Source: Siderastrea radians
Taxonomy: Eukaryota > Cnidaria > Anthozoa > Scleractinia > Rhizangiidae
DNA: 64,000 bases
Direction of reading: 5' to 3'
NCBI GenBank assembly: GCA_964017195.1
Contig: OZ024891.1
Span: 10,946,458 to 11,010,457, forward strand
The stretch's first letter is position 1. The number at the start of each line of letters is the position of its first letter. This document shows, piece after piece, positions 34,361 through 45,823 of the stretch. The position numbers and the translations under genes are program-made. Under the pieces are notes generated by a model that had not been told where the DNA came from, did not search any database, and saw only the letters and a list, made by a program, of their open reading frames with translations.

Positions 34361-36559
34361 AGGTTTGTCTCATTTCTTTTGTTACAATATAAAAATCAGG
34401 TCACTTAACCCTTTAAGCCCTGATATGAAACTGTTCTCCGTACATTTCTCATGGAACTTTTAAGAGAATTTGTCTAATTAATGCCAAGACCTCTTATCCT
34501 CAGTGATCATTTTCTTTATTCTCGTCATTTCAATGTTTGAACAAATAGGGATCATAATGTAATGAGAAAATTTAGTTTCGTCACTATTAGAGCTTAAAGG
34601 ATTAAGGTTTTCTGCCCAGACCGAGTTAGTTTAGAAACTGGCTTAATTTCCAGTAGACAATTTCCTGCGCAGTGACAAAAATACTGTTTCTCGGTGCAAG
34701 GATTGGACAGCCTAGTTCTCTTTATGCCCTTTGTACTTAATTCATCTCAATAAGGATGTGTTTTAAAAAAACATCAACAGCGTATAAATGTCATATTCTG
34801 CTATTTCTTATCATTCATGCCAGACTGTGATCGTCGTCGCCACTCCAAAAGTTAGCCAGCTCCGAAAGGAGAGATATAATGTGAAAGAATCGACGAATCT
34901 CTCTCCTAGAAAATTAGTCAAAAAGGGACTCTTGTGTGTGAAAACTGAAGGTATATTTTCTCATTTGTCATGAATTCGTACGAATAGGTCCACAGAAGGT
35001 CCACGGGGTTTTTGCTACACAAAAGCGAGAAATAAATTGATATTTTAAGATCGCTTCTTATCCCGAAAAAGAAAAAAAATTGCTCATCTTTTTTGCCAAG
35101 AATTAGGTGAAGATGAATGTCCTCCCTTAGGTATAACCTCTGAAGCCTCCTTTTATGATGTGAAAACAAGGCAAATCCATTTGTAGAATATTCTCAATAT
35201 AAGCTTACTTGTAGCATTTTGTATGCCAACTGGGCATCAGGAGAAATTCAGATTTTACTCCTTACTAAGAAAAGTGAAAGTAAATAGTAAAGGAGAACGC
35301 GATTTTGCTAGAAGGTTCCGAGTAGAAATGCTGTTCTTTATGCAACTCTAAGCTGACAGGCATACATGTCTGTTAGAGAAATAAAGTGAGTCCGTAAATA
35401 CTTTGCAGGAATTTTGTTCAGTTGCGTAACAGCTTTTCTAAGTCAGCTAACCGACAGTGTTGTTAACAGTTTCATTACTGCCTTATTATTTTGAGTCATA
35501 ATTTCAATGTAACACCAAAAAGGGAAATGGATGCATTTGGTTTCATCAATGAATATAGATTAAGTTTACTGCAGCGGGACAATTTTACTTACAGTATCAC
35601 ATTCTTATAGAACTAAATTGGTTGCGACCACTAGCAAAAACAAAGAAACATTTGAGTAAATCATACCCCAATTTAAATTTCTAGTCTTCAATAATGTGAT
35701 ACATCTCGCCTTATTATTGAACGTGATGTTTTTCCCTTTAACTGCAAAACAGTCACCACCATCCAATTCATAAATATTCTTTCCGAAATGACGACAACGA
35801 TGATTCCATGAAAAGTCCACGAATGCTCTGCTTCGCAACTTTTTTCCTCTCTGTTCTGCTTTTCGCAGCGAGGCAAAGCGACTATAACGTAAGCAACCTC
35901 GTTCCCAAGACTTTTCCCCCTTTTTTGAAGTTGGAGGGGCTCCAAATTTTTTAAAAAAGGGAAAAAGTCCCGAGAACGAGGTTCTGCTGCAACATTTTCT
36001 TTTCTCGTTTACTAGGCAAAAGATGTTTACCGTTTGACTTCATTAAGTGCGAATCCCACAGGCCTTGTGGAATGGCTTGTCTGCAATTTACACTCTATGT
36101 TACCAATATTTGCATTAGAAATCCACAGCAACTTAAAAATAGCCATGTCATTCTCCTGTCGCTCGGGGGTACGTGGTATATTCACCTTGTACCGTCCCTC
36201 GGGCTACTCCCTTGAGGCGGAACCTGGTGAATATATCACATACCCCAAAGGGACAGATAAAAACCCTTACAAATCAAAATTCCGAACGCAAACCTCCCCC
36301 GCCCCCTTTACCCAAGCTTATGTCAAGCTGATACATTTAGGCTCTACTAAACATGTCCCATTTCATAAATGAATGCTTTACATTTTATTGGTAGCAATAG
36401 GATGCTAATTGCCTTCACTGTCTGTCATATAATAATAATAACAATAAAAATATTGTTTTTTAAGACATAAGGAAGCGTATCAATAATGGCCCTTTCGAAT
36501 TTGGCGTACAAATTAAGCTATTCAAGATTACAAACAATGCTAAATTACACAGAATTGAC

Positions 36560-36568
36560 TATAAAAGG
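36560..36568 (+). promoter_or_regulatory. TATA box of gene A copy 3
   Basis: Same TATAAAAGG, with the donor at 36674. It is retained although the surrounding DNA has diverged from units 1 and 2. Confidence 0.65.
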
Positions 36569-37905
36569 CCTGTAATAAAGAAAACATCTCAGTCTTGAAA
36601 GATTTTCAACTGTGGGACATTTTGATCGGCTTTAACTACAGTTCGACTGCGATAAACCACTGGCGTCAGTTCGGTAAGTAGTAAATTATAAGTGACTTTA
36701 AAACATACTGAAATTCTCGGATAAAAAGCGAAACATTAGTCCTATATTAGGACTGAAAGTGTTGTTAAGCTCCAGTGGTCAAGTCTTTGCTTTTAGCATG
36801 AGTAAGGAAGATTTTAGGAGTAGATTAACACACGTGAAAATATGAAGCAAATTCCTAGTTGCAGAATACGTCGCTGTGTACGTCGTCAGGCTCGCAGCAT
36901 TTTATACGCCAATCTGATATCAAATAGGAAATTCAACTTCTAACCCTTTTTATTTTATCTTAAAAGTTAAAAGAGAGCTCTTTAGAAATGGAGAAGAGGT
37001 TTACACAATAATGGCAATGAAAGAGAACACGAGTTTGCTCGAAAGTTTTAGTTGAACTTCTTCAGGTCGGTCTTCCTCGAAAGCTGTTCTTCGTGCATTT
37101 CTGAGCTGGCCGAGGGAACAACATGAGCCTGCTGCCATTTGCGAATAGACCAGACCTTTTAACAGAGAAAGCAGACATTTTTCAACAACTTCGAAATTTG
37201 TCGAATGCTGGCTGGCTAGCTGGCTTTGATAGACACAGACCTTGGGGAGTAGTTGGAAGTGCAATAGAAGTGCTGGAATAAAATTCTTATTTTTATTTCT
37301 TATATAGCACTTTTCAGCGATAATTTGAGCTTCCAAAATTAAAATTTGTAAAGCACAATTTTGTGTCCACGTTTTCACAAGTTACAGGATTCATTTTGAC
37401 TACTCGTTTTGTGGTTTCAACTTATTAATAAAATGAGTTATGAGCTATTCAAAGAGTTAAACAATATTAAATTGTTTTTCTTGAAATTTGAAGCGCTCAA
37501 TATTCTATTGAAAGGCTTTTTTTTTGCGACGACAATTCTTTTGATGTGGCAGTACAACACACCTAGTTGTCCCCCCTACTATGTCAGCTTAGTAAATTTT
37601 ATAACTGCGCTGAATTCTTGGACACACAATTGGGAGCTCTCGAAGGCTTACCTAAGCTTTACTTAACTCCAGTTTCTATTGGTAAAAAAACAGTATCCGT
37701 AAGTCGTACAGATTAAATGATGAGCGTTGAGGTCGAGTAGTGTTAGACAAACGGCAAGGATTTCTCGCAGGTCTGTGGCATGCCAACAGTTCTCATAGAT
37801 ATGCCAGTATGAAGGAGCTTGGCCATTCAAAATTTCAGTTTAGAAGTAATCAACAATATATTAAAACCTTTCACTTATTGCATCATTTTCTTTTGCAGTT
37901 CAACC

Positions 37906-40900
37906 ATGGATCTGAAGATTCGCGTTTTGTTGCTCCTGGTTCTTGGAGTCGCTGTTTATCATGTGCAAGGTAAGTTTAAAAGTTAGTACTCAGAGCTAGA
38001 TCGGTGATCACCAGTCTGAGCTATTGAAAAATTACCCTTCCCTTAGAGAAAATAAGAGCCAGTGAAAATTTGGGATTCTTTAGGCCGGGTAAAGTAACAG
38101 TTTAAGTCGCACATAAGCAAAAGGTGGCTTGTATATTAAAGCAACTAACGCCTTTAATACGAATGGCTTAAATTCATGGGATCAATTTTATTCTTTTCCA
38201 GCTGGTGCACTATGCGACTATCCCGTTGGGACCTGCACAAGTGTAAACGATCCCTGCCCGCCAGGCGATGAGCGCTGTCCAGAGTACGATAGCGACTGCC
38301 CGAGTGGAATTAACCACTGCTGCTGCCACATAAAAACAACAAGTGAGTTAACTATCGCAAAGAAAGTCTGTAGGAGGACGGATTCTTTGCAGACACTTGG
38401 GTGAATACCTGAAGAGCCAAATCCCAGGGGGTACTCCGCTGTCAAGTTAGGATGGGTGTGAGCCACAATGGTTCTTAACCCTAACGCTATTTAAGGAAAT
38501 CGAAAATTGATACCATTTTAAGGACGAGACCCAGAAATGTCACCCATTTCAAGGGAAAAACGATAAGTAAAAATTGTGTGAACAGGTCATTTATGTTCCT
38601 TTTCTGTAACAAGAGAAGTTTAGCATCAAGCATAATACGCCACCATAACTGTTTACTTACTGCAATTTTAGTCAATACAAAAATGAAACCCTTTCTAAGG
38701 ATCACACCGGGATCACAGTTCCGAAAAGGGGCAAAATCGATATCCTAATTAAGGATTGAGAACCTCAAACACTATACCCTATTCCGCGGCACATACCGAT
38801 GTAGCTTATTTATGGAGTACCCCCTCCGCTCCCCCCTCCCCTAGGATGCAACTGAGCTTGTCTTACACTCTTTGGAAGGTTTCTTGTTTAGAACGTCGAA
38901 TTGAGACTGAGCAAAGCTAATTTAAAGACGATATTCTTATTTCACAATGATCATGCCACAGGAAGGAATCAGAAAGATGAACAGAAGAATGATGTTAGAA
39001 ATTTCCCTGCTCAACTTTTCATTAATTTACCTTAAGTGCTTTGTTCCGTAGCCGCCCCTCCCCCACCCTGTGAGGAAGGTATCGATTTTGGTATCATCAT
39101 GGATGGCTCACCATCAGTCGGCAGCACAAACTTCAACAAGTGCAAGAGTTTCGTCAAAGACCTGGTCGACACGTTCCAAATCTCTCCCCAGGGGACCCGC
39201 GTTGGGATCATTGCGTACTCTGAAACAGCGCAACTGTTCGTTGACTTCGCAGATGTCAACTCACAGACTCCCTCTGCCATGAAGGATATTATCGACAAGT
39301 ATTTAAACTTTTTACACACCTTCTAGTCGGGAAATCGCAAACACACGATTATGCGTCTTTCTTCTTTTAAATTTTCTCAAGGATTTACTTATACCTGTTA
39401 TTTAGGCAACCTTTGGCATTTCCAATTTCTAGACATGTTTAACCTAAGAAGGTTTTCTACAAATAGCCATGCCTGTGATCACGTCTGGGTCTGTCTTGTT
39501 TCTCCTATAAATTAAACATACCCCAGTTTTATGTATTTCTTTTCTTTGTTTGCTCTTCTTGCCAACGTCATATAAAAGCAATACCTTTTACCAAGACTTG
39601 ACATCTATAGCATTACGTGGGTGCAAGCAATTGTAATCACAACTTGGACTTCTACCCAACAGGATCCCTTACAATCCTAGCTATACTACGCGAACTGACA
39701 GAGCCCTGGAATTGGCCAACTCTGCACTGTTTAGTTCAGAGGGAGGAGATCGCACTGAAAAACCAAATGTTCTTATGGTAATAACAGATGGAATGACGAA
39801 CAGTGACAGCAAACCTTATCCAACTGTCCTGGAACCACTCATCGTAAGTTGGCTATCATTTCCGACATTTAAGTCACTGTACACAAGGGCTTGGCCTTTC
39901 TGACAGTAGCCTACTTAGGACAGGCGTAAATTATTGAGTTTCGTAACGAAGTAATTGCCTTTTTAACGCTTTTCTTGGAGGGGGAGGGGGAAGATACAAG
40001 CCGCACGATTTCCGTACCCTTTTATCCCGCTTCCCTTACCCTCCTGTAACCCTTAAACTGGAAGTTCCGGATCCTAATTCACTCGACAGTTCAGTTCGAA
40101 ATTGCCGCTATCTTGAAACAAATGCTTGATTACTCACACCTTTTTCACACTTGTTTCCAGCTGGTTTAGGTTAAACCCTATTTTGCCTGGGCTTGTTTTG
40201 AGTTTCTGAGCCTGAGTGGGGGGGGGGGGGGGGAGTCACAAAGTGCCCCCCTATAGATCTCGAAAAGTATTCACGCTCTTATGATGAAACTTGGCACGTT
40301 TTTAGCACGTCATTAGCTTAACAGATTGGGTTTATGACGTGTCGATTATGACGTTTCATGGCGTCAGAATGATGTGACAAAGCAGCCATTTTGAATTTTG
40401 GGCCGCCATCTTTAATGCCGAGCATGCAGTCATACAGTTGACAATGACGACATCGAAAAATATATGGATTTGTTCTAAGAAACATACTTTTTTAAAACAA
40501 GCAAATAAAGGATTACCTTCTTCTTACGTATGAAGGGCAAAAACTGAATAAAGGACTAAAAAGAGACAAAAATAGTCAAAACACTTCCTGAGTAGAAGGT
40601 CGCTATGGAAACGCCAATCATCATAGACACGTTATTGGCACAGGAAAAATTTCTCTGATAAATTTCAGGAAAAGTCATGAGATTTGGTGATTATTCGTCT
40701 AGCCGTTTAAAAGTTATCATTCCTTAAAGTCAGTGCGGGCACCCACCACCCCCCTCCCCTCGCCCAGGCTAAGTAGGGTTAAGCTTTCTCAGTTTTTCTT
40801 GCACGTGCTTTGATTACCTTACGGCGTGGAATGCAAAGGTGAATTTATTTGCAGCATATGCGTATACTTGTCGCATTTTTACGCGTACCCTGTTGCAAAC

Positions 40901-42210
40901 AAACATGTCGATTAACGATCAGGGGTTAGTGGTCACTTGCCAAAACGCAAAGTTCGCGAAATTAAACAAGCGCAAAAATTATTAAGAATAAGGTGTATCT
41001 TGTGAGTAAATTACAAAAGGCGTAAAGTGGTCGTAAGTCCAACTGCTTTACTAACAGTACTTCGAGACAATTTGTTTGTCTCTTTTTCCACCCCGGTGTA
41101 CACTGTGTCGGAAAGTAAATTATGAAGGAAAATTGAACAAGTTCCAGTTATTGTTGTAACCCTGCCACGTAGAACTAAGTCAAATAATTACACTTATTAT
41201 TCAACAAATTGTCGCTATGCCCATATATGGTAAGGAAGTCCTCAATATCTGTCATCCCACATGACAGATATCCTGCGATATACGTAAATGACCATATTTG
41301 GAAGTGCACTGCAGATTTTCTTTCATTGCTTGTTTGGCGGCCATTTTGAAAAGCGAGGCAGTTTTAGCAGTGTTCTCCGTAAATTTTAACTCTCTGGAAG
41401 AAACTTTCCACGATTAAATGCTCTGAAAATGTCAACAAGTATGTGCTTCAGCTCACAAAGATATCCAGCGGTTGACTTGGAATTTTCGTAGTGAGAACTC
41501 AACCAAGAAAATGCTATTGCGAAAGAAGCGGCACACTTGGTCACGGAAAGTTGTAAAGACTAAAGTTGAAAAGATTTTAATTCACAGGAAGAGGACTTAT
41601 TCTTGGTAAGGTAGCAATATTTTTTTCCTTTGTCTTGTCATTTCCAAACATGAGTTTGTAAATAAGTCTTTTTAAGTGAACGGTAGTAAACTTCGATTTC
41701 TTGAAGTTCTGTTTTGATTGCTAGCTTTTAGCGTTTTTATCATAGAGCCGTAGTTTTTCTCGTTCTGAAAATGGCAGTGGATGGGAATTTGTTGAATAAT
41801 AAAACAATTATCCTGCTCAATCTTGCGGGATATCCCCTGATTTAGCCAACTCGGCCTACGGCCTCGTCGGCTAAGTATCAGGTGATATTCCGCGCGATTT
41901 CGCAGGATAATTGTTAAATACCAGCCTGTTCTTTCAACTCATTTTTCACGACCAAACTCATTGATAACTATGGCATAAACAGCTCTCCATCTATATTAAT
42001 AATTATACGTTAATTAATTATTCTCAGTCTCCTATTCATTAATTCTTTTAGAATAAAGGTGTGGAAATGATTGCAGTTGGAGTGGGTCCAAATATCAATT
42101 ATAGTGAGCTTCTCGAGATTGCAAATGGCAAACAAGAAAATGTCTTCACCGTCGACGATTTTAATAAGCTCGTTGAAGTACTGAACGACGTGATCGAGGC
42201 TTCGTGCTAA
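37906..42210 (+). CDS. Gene A copy 3: diverged secreted heptad-Cys plus vWA protein (263 aa)
   Basis: Exons 37906-37969, 38202-38342, 39052-39298, 39663-39843 and 42052-42210 join in frame. The Cys segment exon differs from copy 1 at only about four bases and keeps all eight Cys. The vWA part is more changed: the first MIDAS motif is DGSPS rather than DRSGS, the Thr loop reads YNPSYTTRT with one extra residue, and the strand before the Asp-Gly reads LMVITDGMT. All metal-binding positions remain, so the domain should still fold and bind metal, perhaps with another ligand. The last intron (39844-42051) is enlarged by a TTAA-flanked element and a palindrome-bearing insert. The terminal UTR exon starts at 42729. 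Confidence 0.88.
40171..40782. mobile_element. 612-bp TTAA-flanked element in the last intron of gene A copy 3
   Basis: TTAA, ACCCTATTTTGCCTGGGC at the left and GCCCAGGCTAAGTAGGG, TTAA at the right give imperfect inverted ends. A G17-type run lies at about 40217-40234. No transposase. Confidence 0.6.
41197..41928. mobile_element. Insertion with palindrome in the last intron of gene A copy 3
   Basis: Unit 2 lacks this block. Its right part is a 113-bp palindrome (41803-41915) centred on 'ggcctacggcc', with arms ending in ACAATTATCCTGC and GCAGGATAATTGT. Ends and class are not resolved. Confidence 0.45.
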
Positions 42211-42728
42211 CAGAATAAGAATGTAAGTAGCGGAGATAAGCCTATCTTTCTAGAGGGTTTATACGGGGCTTGCTAACCTAAAATCAGTTAGTGTAAATAT
42301 ACCTACGGACCTTTTTAGGGGGTCCTTCACGAGGTATATTAGCCAGGACAAACAGCTTAATATTTTGATTAACTTGAAGAATGGTAAATTAAATGTAAGT
42401 TGCAAATTAAAATAAACATATGTTTTGAGGGTCGACAACTGGGAATTTGGAAGTCTTCGCGACTGTGACCGGAAGAATGTGGGTTTACTTTTAAGAAATG
42501 TATTACCCTTGAAAGGCCTTTATTGTGTCATTTTTTTCTTCTCATTGGATGTTTTGGGGGGGAATAGAGGGCCGTAGTGATAGAATGTTTGTTGTCAACA
42601 GTTGGTGGTTTGATCTGCTCAAGAACACTTTGGAATAAGAATGGCGTCGCTAGAACTCAATCTCTTCGAAATAACGAAATTCTTTCGAAAATGTGTTTAT
42701 GATTTATTCTTTTTCCTTTACAAAATAG

Positions 42729-42845
42729 GCTGACAAGCAGGAAATGTGCTCTAAAGGCAACTGCCAGCAGAAATTACAAGCGATATTTGGACGTGGCATT
42801 TTTCACTCGCAGAGTTTAATAAAATTTAATGTTTAAGGGGTTGAC
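42729..42845 (+). other. Terminal 3' UTR exon of gene A copy 3 with AATAAA
   Basis: Acceptor 'aaaatag' before 42729; AATAAA at 42818-42823. More diverged, but aligned along its length to the other copies. Confidence 0.55.
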
Positions 42846-43549
42846 AAGTTTGTCTCATTTCTTTATAGTAATCTAAAGATCAGTACGTAAAGGGGTAGAA
42901 ATGGTAGACTACGTTCAACTACAATCTACCTGAATTTCCAGTGGACATTTTCCTGCCCAGCGAAGAACAAGTTTGTTTTTTTGTTTTTGTTTTTTTTTGT
43001 TTTGTTTTGTTTTTTTTTTTTTTGCGGTGCAAGAAATAGACAAGCTAGTTCTCTTGGCCTCTTCGGGGTCCTTACATAGAACTAATTCTTCTTCTTGTTA
43101 AGAAAAACTCAACAGCACATACTCAATGTCATATCGTGCAAGGTTCTTACTATTTCTCATTACCCATACCACAAGATCTTTGTCGTCGCCCCTGCAAGAG
43201 ATATCCATCTTGCCGAGTTAAAAACAAGCGACGATCCGAAAAGACCAATATATACTTGAGATGTTGAAGGTTTCTGGTAAATCCCAAAAGTAGCGAACCA
43301 CTCGAAAGAAATGACCCCAAAAGAAAACTTGCACAGTATTCAACGTCCATTTTTATTACAGCACTGAGCTTCTCGGAAAATTAGATTCTCAAATAGTTCA
43401 ATTATACAAAGACAATGCAAATTGAAAAGACAACGCAAACTAAGTTTTTGCTGAAATCGTTTTATTTAATTATTCGTTCATTAATACCTCAAAATAGGTT
43501 AAAACCGTTTAGCCTATCAAAAGCCTTTGATATACTTTTCTGCATGCAC

Positions 43550-44095
43550 CCTTAGCCTTCAAACGTACAAGATGGGCTTCCGGGAAGAGAGAATAAGTTG
43601 AGCACCACCTGCCGTTTTCAGTAACTGTACGCATATCCCTTAGACACATGCATTTTGGTAAAGTAAATTTTGGCAAAAAAGGTGAAGATCCGTTACTATG
43701 GTTACGAGATATGACGCCACAAGGACTATGTGGTCATGCCCTTTTTGTAGAGGAATGCATCGTTTTCACATTTTTCGGTGAAAAAAGCTGTCAACCAAAA
43801 GCAGCAAAATATTTAATTATGCCATATTGTACATGTTTGACATAACAACATTTCAATAGCTGTTATTACAGTTGAGCCTCCGATCTTATTTCCTTTCGCT
43901 TAAAAAGGCAGCAAACGAGGCTAGTGGGTCAATACTATGCTAAACAAGGCAGAATGACCCACTCGCCGCTGATAACTGTGATAACAGCTATTTCCACAGG
44001 TTTTATTTTTTTCTTCTATTTCTAATCTTGAGTAAATTCAAAGGTGGCGGCCACTATGGACGCCATCTTGGATGACGTCATAGCCCTTCAACAGC
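43550..44095 (-). mobile_element. Diverged copy of the TTAA MITE family with a nested MITE
   Basis: On the minus strand it repeats landmarks of the 28840 element: 'gtcgtcatatctcg'-like, 'catattgtacatg' and 'gccatcttggat' blocks and a GTACGT end. A nested small inverted repeat (aatagctgttattacag / ctgtgataacagctatt) is at about 43855-43995. Confidence 0.5.
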
Positions 44096-45282
44096 GCCTT
44101 AACCCATCTCAAAATGTTTACTGGCTTATTATAAATGAGTCTGTAATCAAGGATACTGATAAGGAGACTAAACTTCGAGAATTCTATTATCATTTTACAA
44201 AGAATTATCGTTACAAAGAAGGAATTGTATTACTTTTGAATTGAAAGTATCAAAGATTGCCTATGCTGCAATGCAATTAACTCGGGAGGTCACGCTTCAT
44301 TTATGGACACTTTTCCAAGTCTTTCTTCGCTCTCGGCGTTTTAAAGTGGTTCAGCAGTGAACATGCATCTCCTATTCACCTTCCACTAAAAAAATGTTTA
44401 TTTGGAAAAATTAACAATGGTCAATAGACGCTTTTAGATAGGACATTTAAAAAGTTAAATTACTGTTTGTTGTTTGTAGAATACTACAGCTACTGTCAAA
44501 AACTGAATAAAGTTTTGAGCAAAGCATTGCCTTCAAATAGTGCATTGAAGGCTTTGATTGGGACTTATTTTCCACATCCTTTTTTTTCTGTAACCACTAT
44601 GCCCATATTGACATATCTTATTTTAAATTGTGTATCGAAAATTTGCAGCCTTTTGTGTTCGTCAATGGGTCATGGGATATATATGCATGTGTCTTGTTGT
44701 GTGTAATTGTGTGTGTGTGTCGAAAATTAAATAATGCAAACGAATCTGTGAAAGTCTTTACAACTATCCGTCTTAATATATGTTTTCCACTGTACTATCA
44801 TTGATTGCAACTGAATCTTGATACCTTCAATAAAGATTTCCATTTCTCAAAAAAAAAAACTTAAGTGGGGCACATCACAGACCTTCTCTTAAAGGTAAAA
44901 TTCGACAGTTGTAACATAACAAGAACCCAAGAGAGGAGAGGGTATCAATTCCCTCTCTGGTATTACGGTGAGTGGTATGAGTTTCCTTATACGTCCGAGG
45001 GTTAAAGCAGCACGGAACAATAGCGAAGAAAACATTTTTTTTTTCGGAAAATAGAATATTTTGTTACTCACAAGCTAATTTTACGTCCTTGAAATCTGAG
45101 TTTGAAGGTGTTTTTGCGAAAAGAGATAGACCGTAAATTCTTTACTTTCAGATTCAAGCACAAGTTGTACGATTAAAGAGAAAATATAGTGGTTTAAGTG
45201 ACAAATAATGCAAATACTTAAAAGAACTAGGTCGCGTAATGTTTTCTCTTCTTAGTTTACTGTTTGTCTACTTTATTTACAG

Positions 45283-45390
45283 CATCTGCTTAACAGTGTT
45301 CCTTACTTGCACATTGAGATTTATGTTGGGGAAGTTTTGCATAATGAAGATATATCAAAACGCGAGTTCAAAATTATCCAATCCAGGAGA
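45283..45390 (+). pseudogene. Exon-like open fragment of unrecognised gene, D1
   Basis: 36 open codons after the acceptor 'tttatttacag'. Motifs are SVPYLHIEIY, GEVL and EDISKREFKII; a 'gtacta' donor-like site follows. The D2 copy keeps frame and length but most differences change the amino acid, so constraint looks weak. A downstream fragment (about 52216-52364, VIIETRQNDRI, PLITFTEVDDI) has a stop or frame break here. No family recognised. Confidence 0.4.
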
Positions 45391-45637
45391 GTACTAAAAC
45401 ACTTTCTATGGTGGTAAAGTTGATAGCTAAGTACGTGTTTACCACTACACACACTATCACGCAGATGTCTAATAAGCTGGGTGATAGTGAGCGTTGATAG
45501 TGTATTATATATAGACAGGGGGTAATCTTATTTTTTTAATACATGAAATCATACCTGTGAGATGAAGGGGTGGGCGTTTAAAGCATCGGAGTAGCGTACG
45601 CAGTTATGAAAAAAATAGTTATGAAAAGAGAACCTAA

Positions 45638-45767
45638 GGGACGGACCATTATTTTTTTGGAGGGGGGGATGAAAATTTTTTTAAAACAAACAATATTTTT
45701 CTGTGTTGTTGTCCGTCCAAACAATTTTTTTCCGGCTGCATCTTCCTGCAAACAATTTTTTTGTGTG

Positions 45768-45823
<56 letters not shown>

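Larger units (their letters stand above)
30701..43240 (+). repeat. Tandem unit 3 of the A/B gene array
   Basis: Collinear with units 1 and 2 but clearly more diverged. Part of the B intron is deleted (the stretch matching about 4440-4700). It has private insertions at 32500, 33158, 40171 and about 41197. Similarity to the other units fades near 43240, before the B-like relic seen downstream of A in units 1 and 2. Confidence 0.88.
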
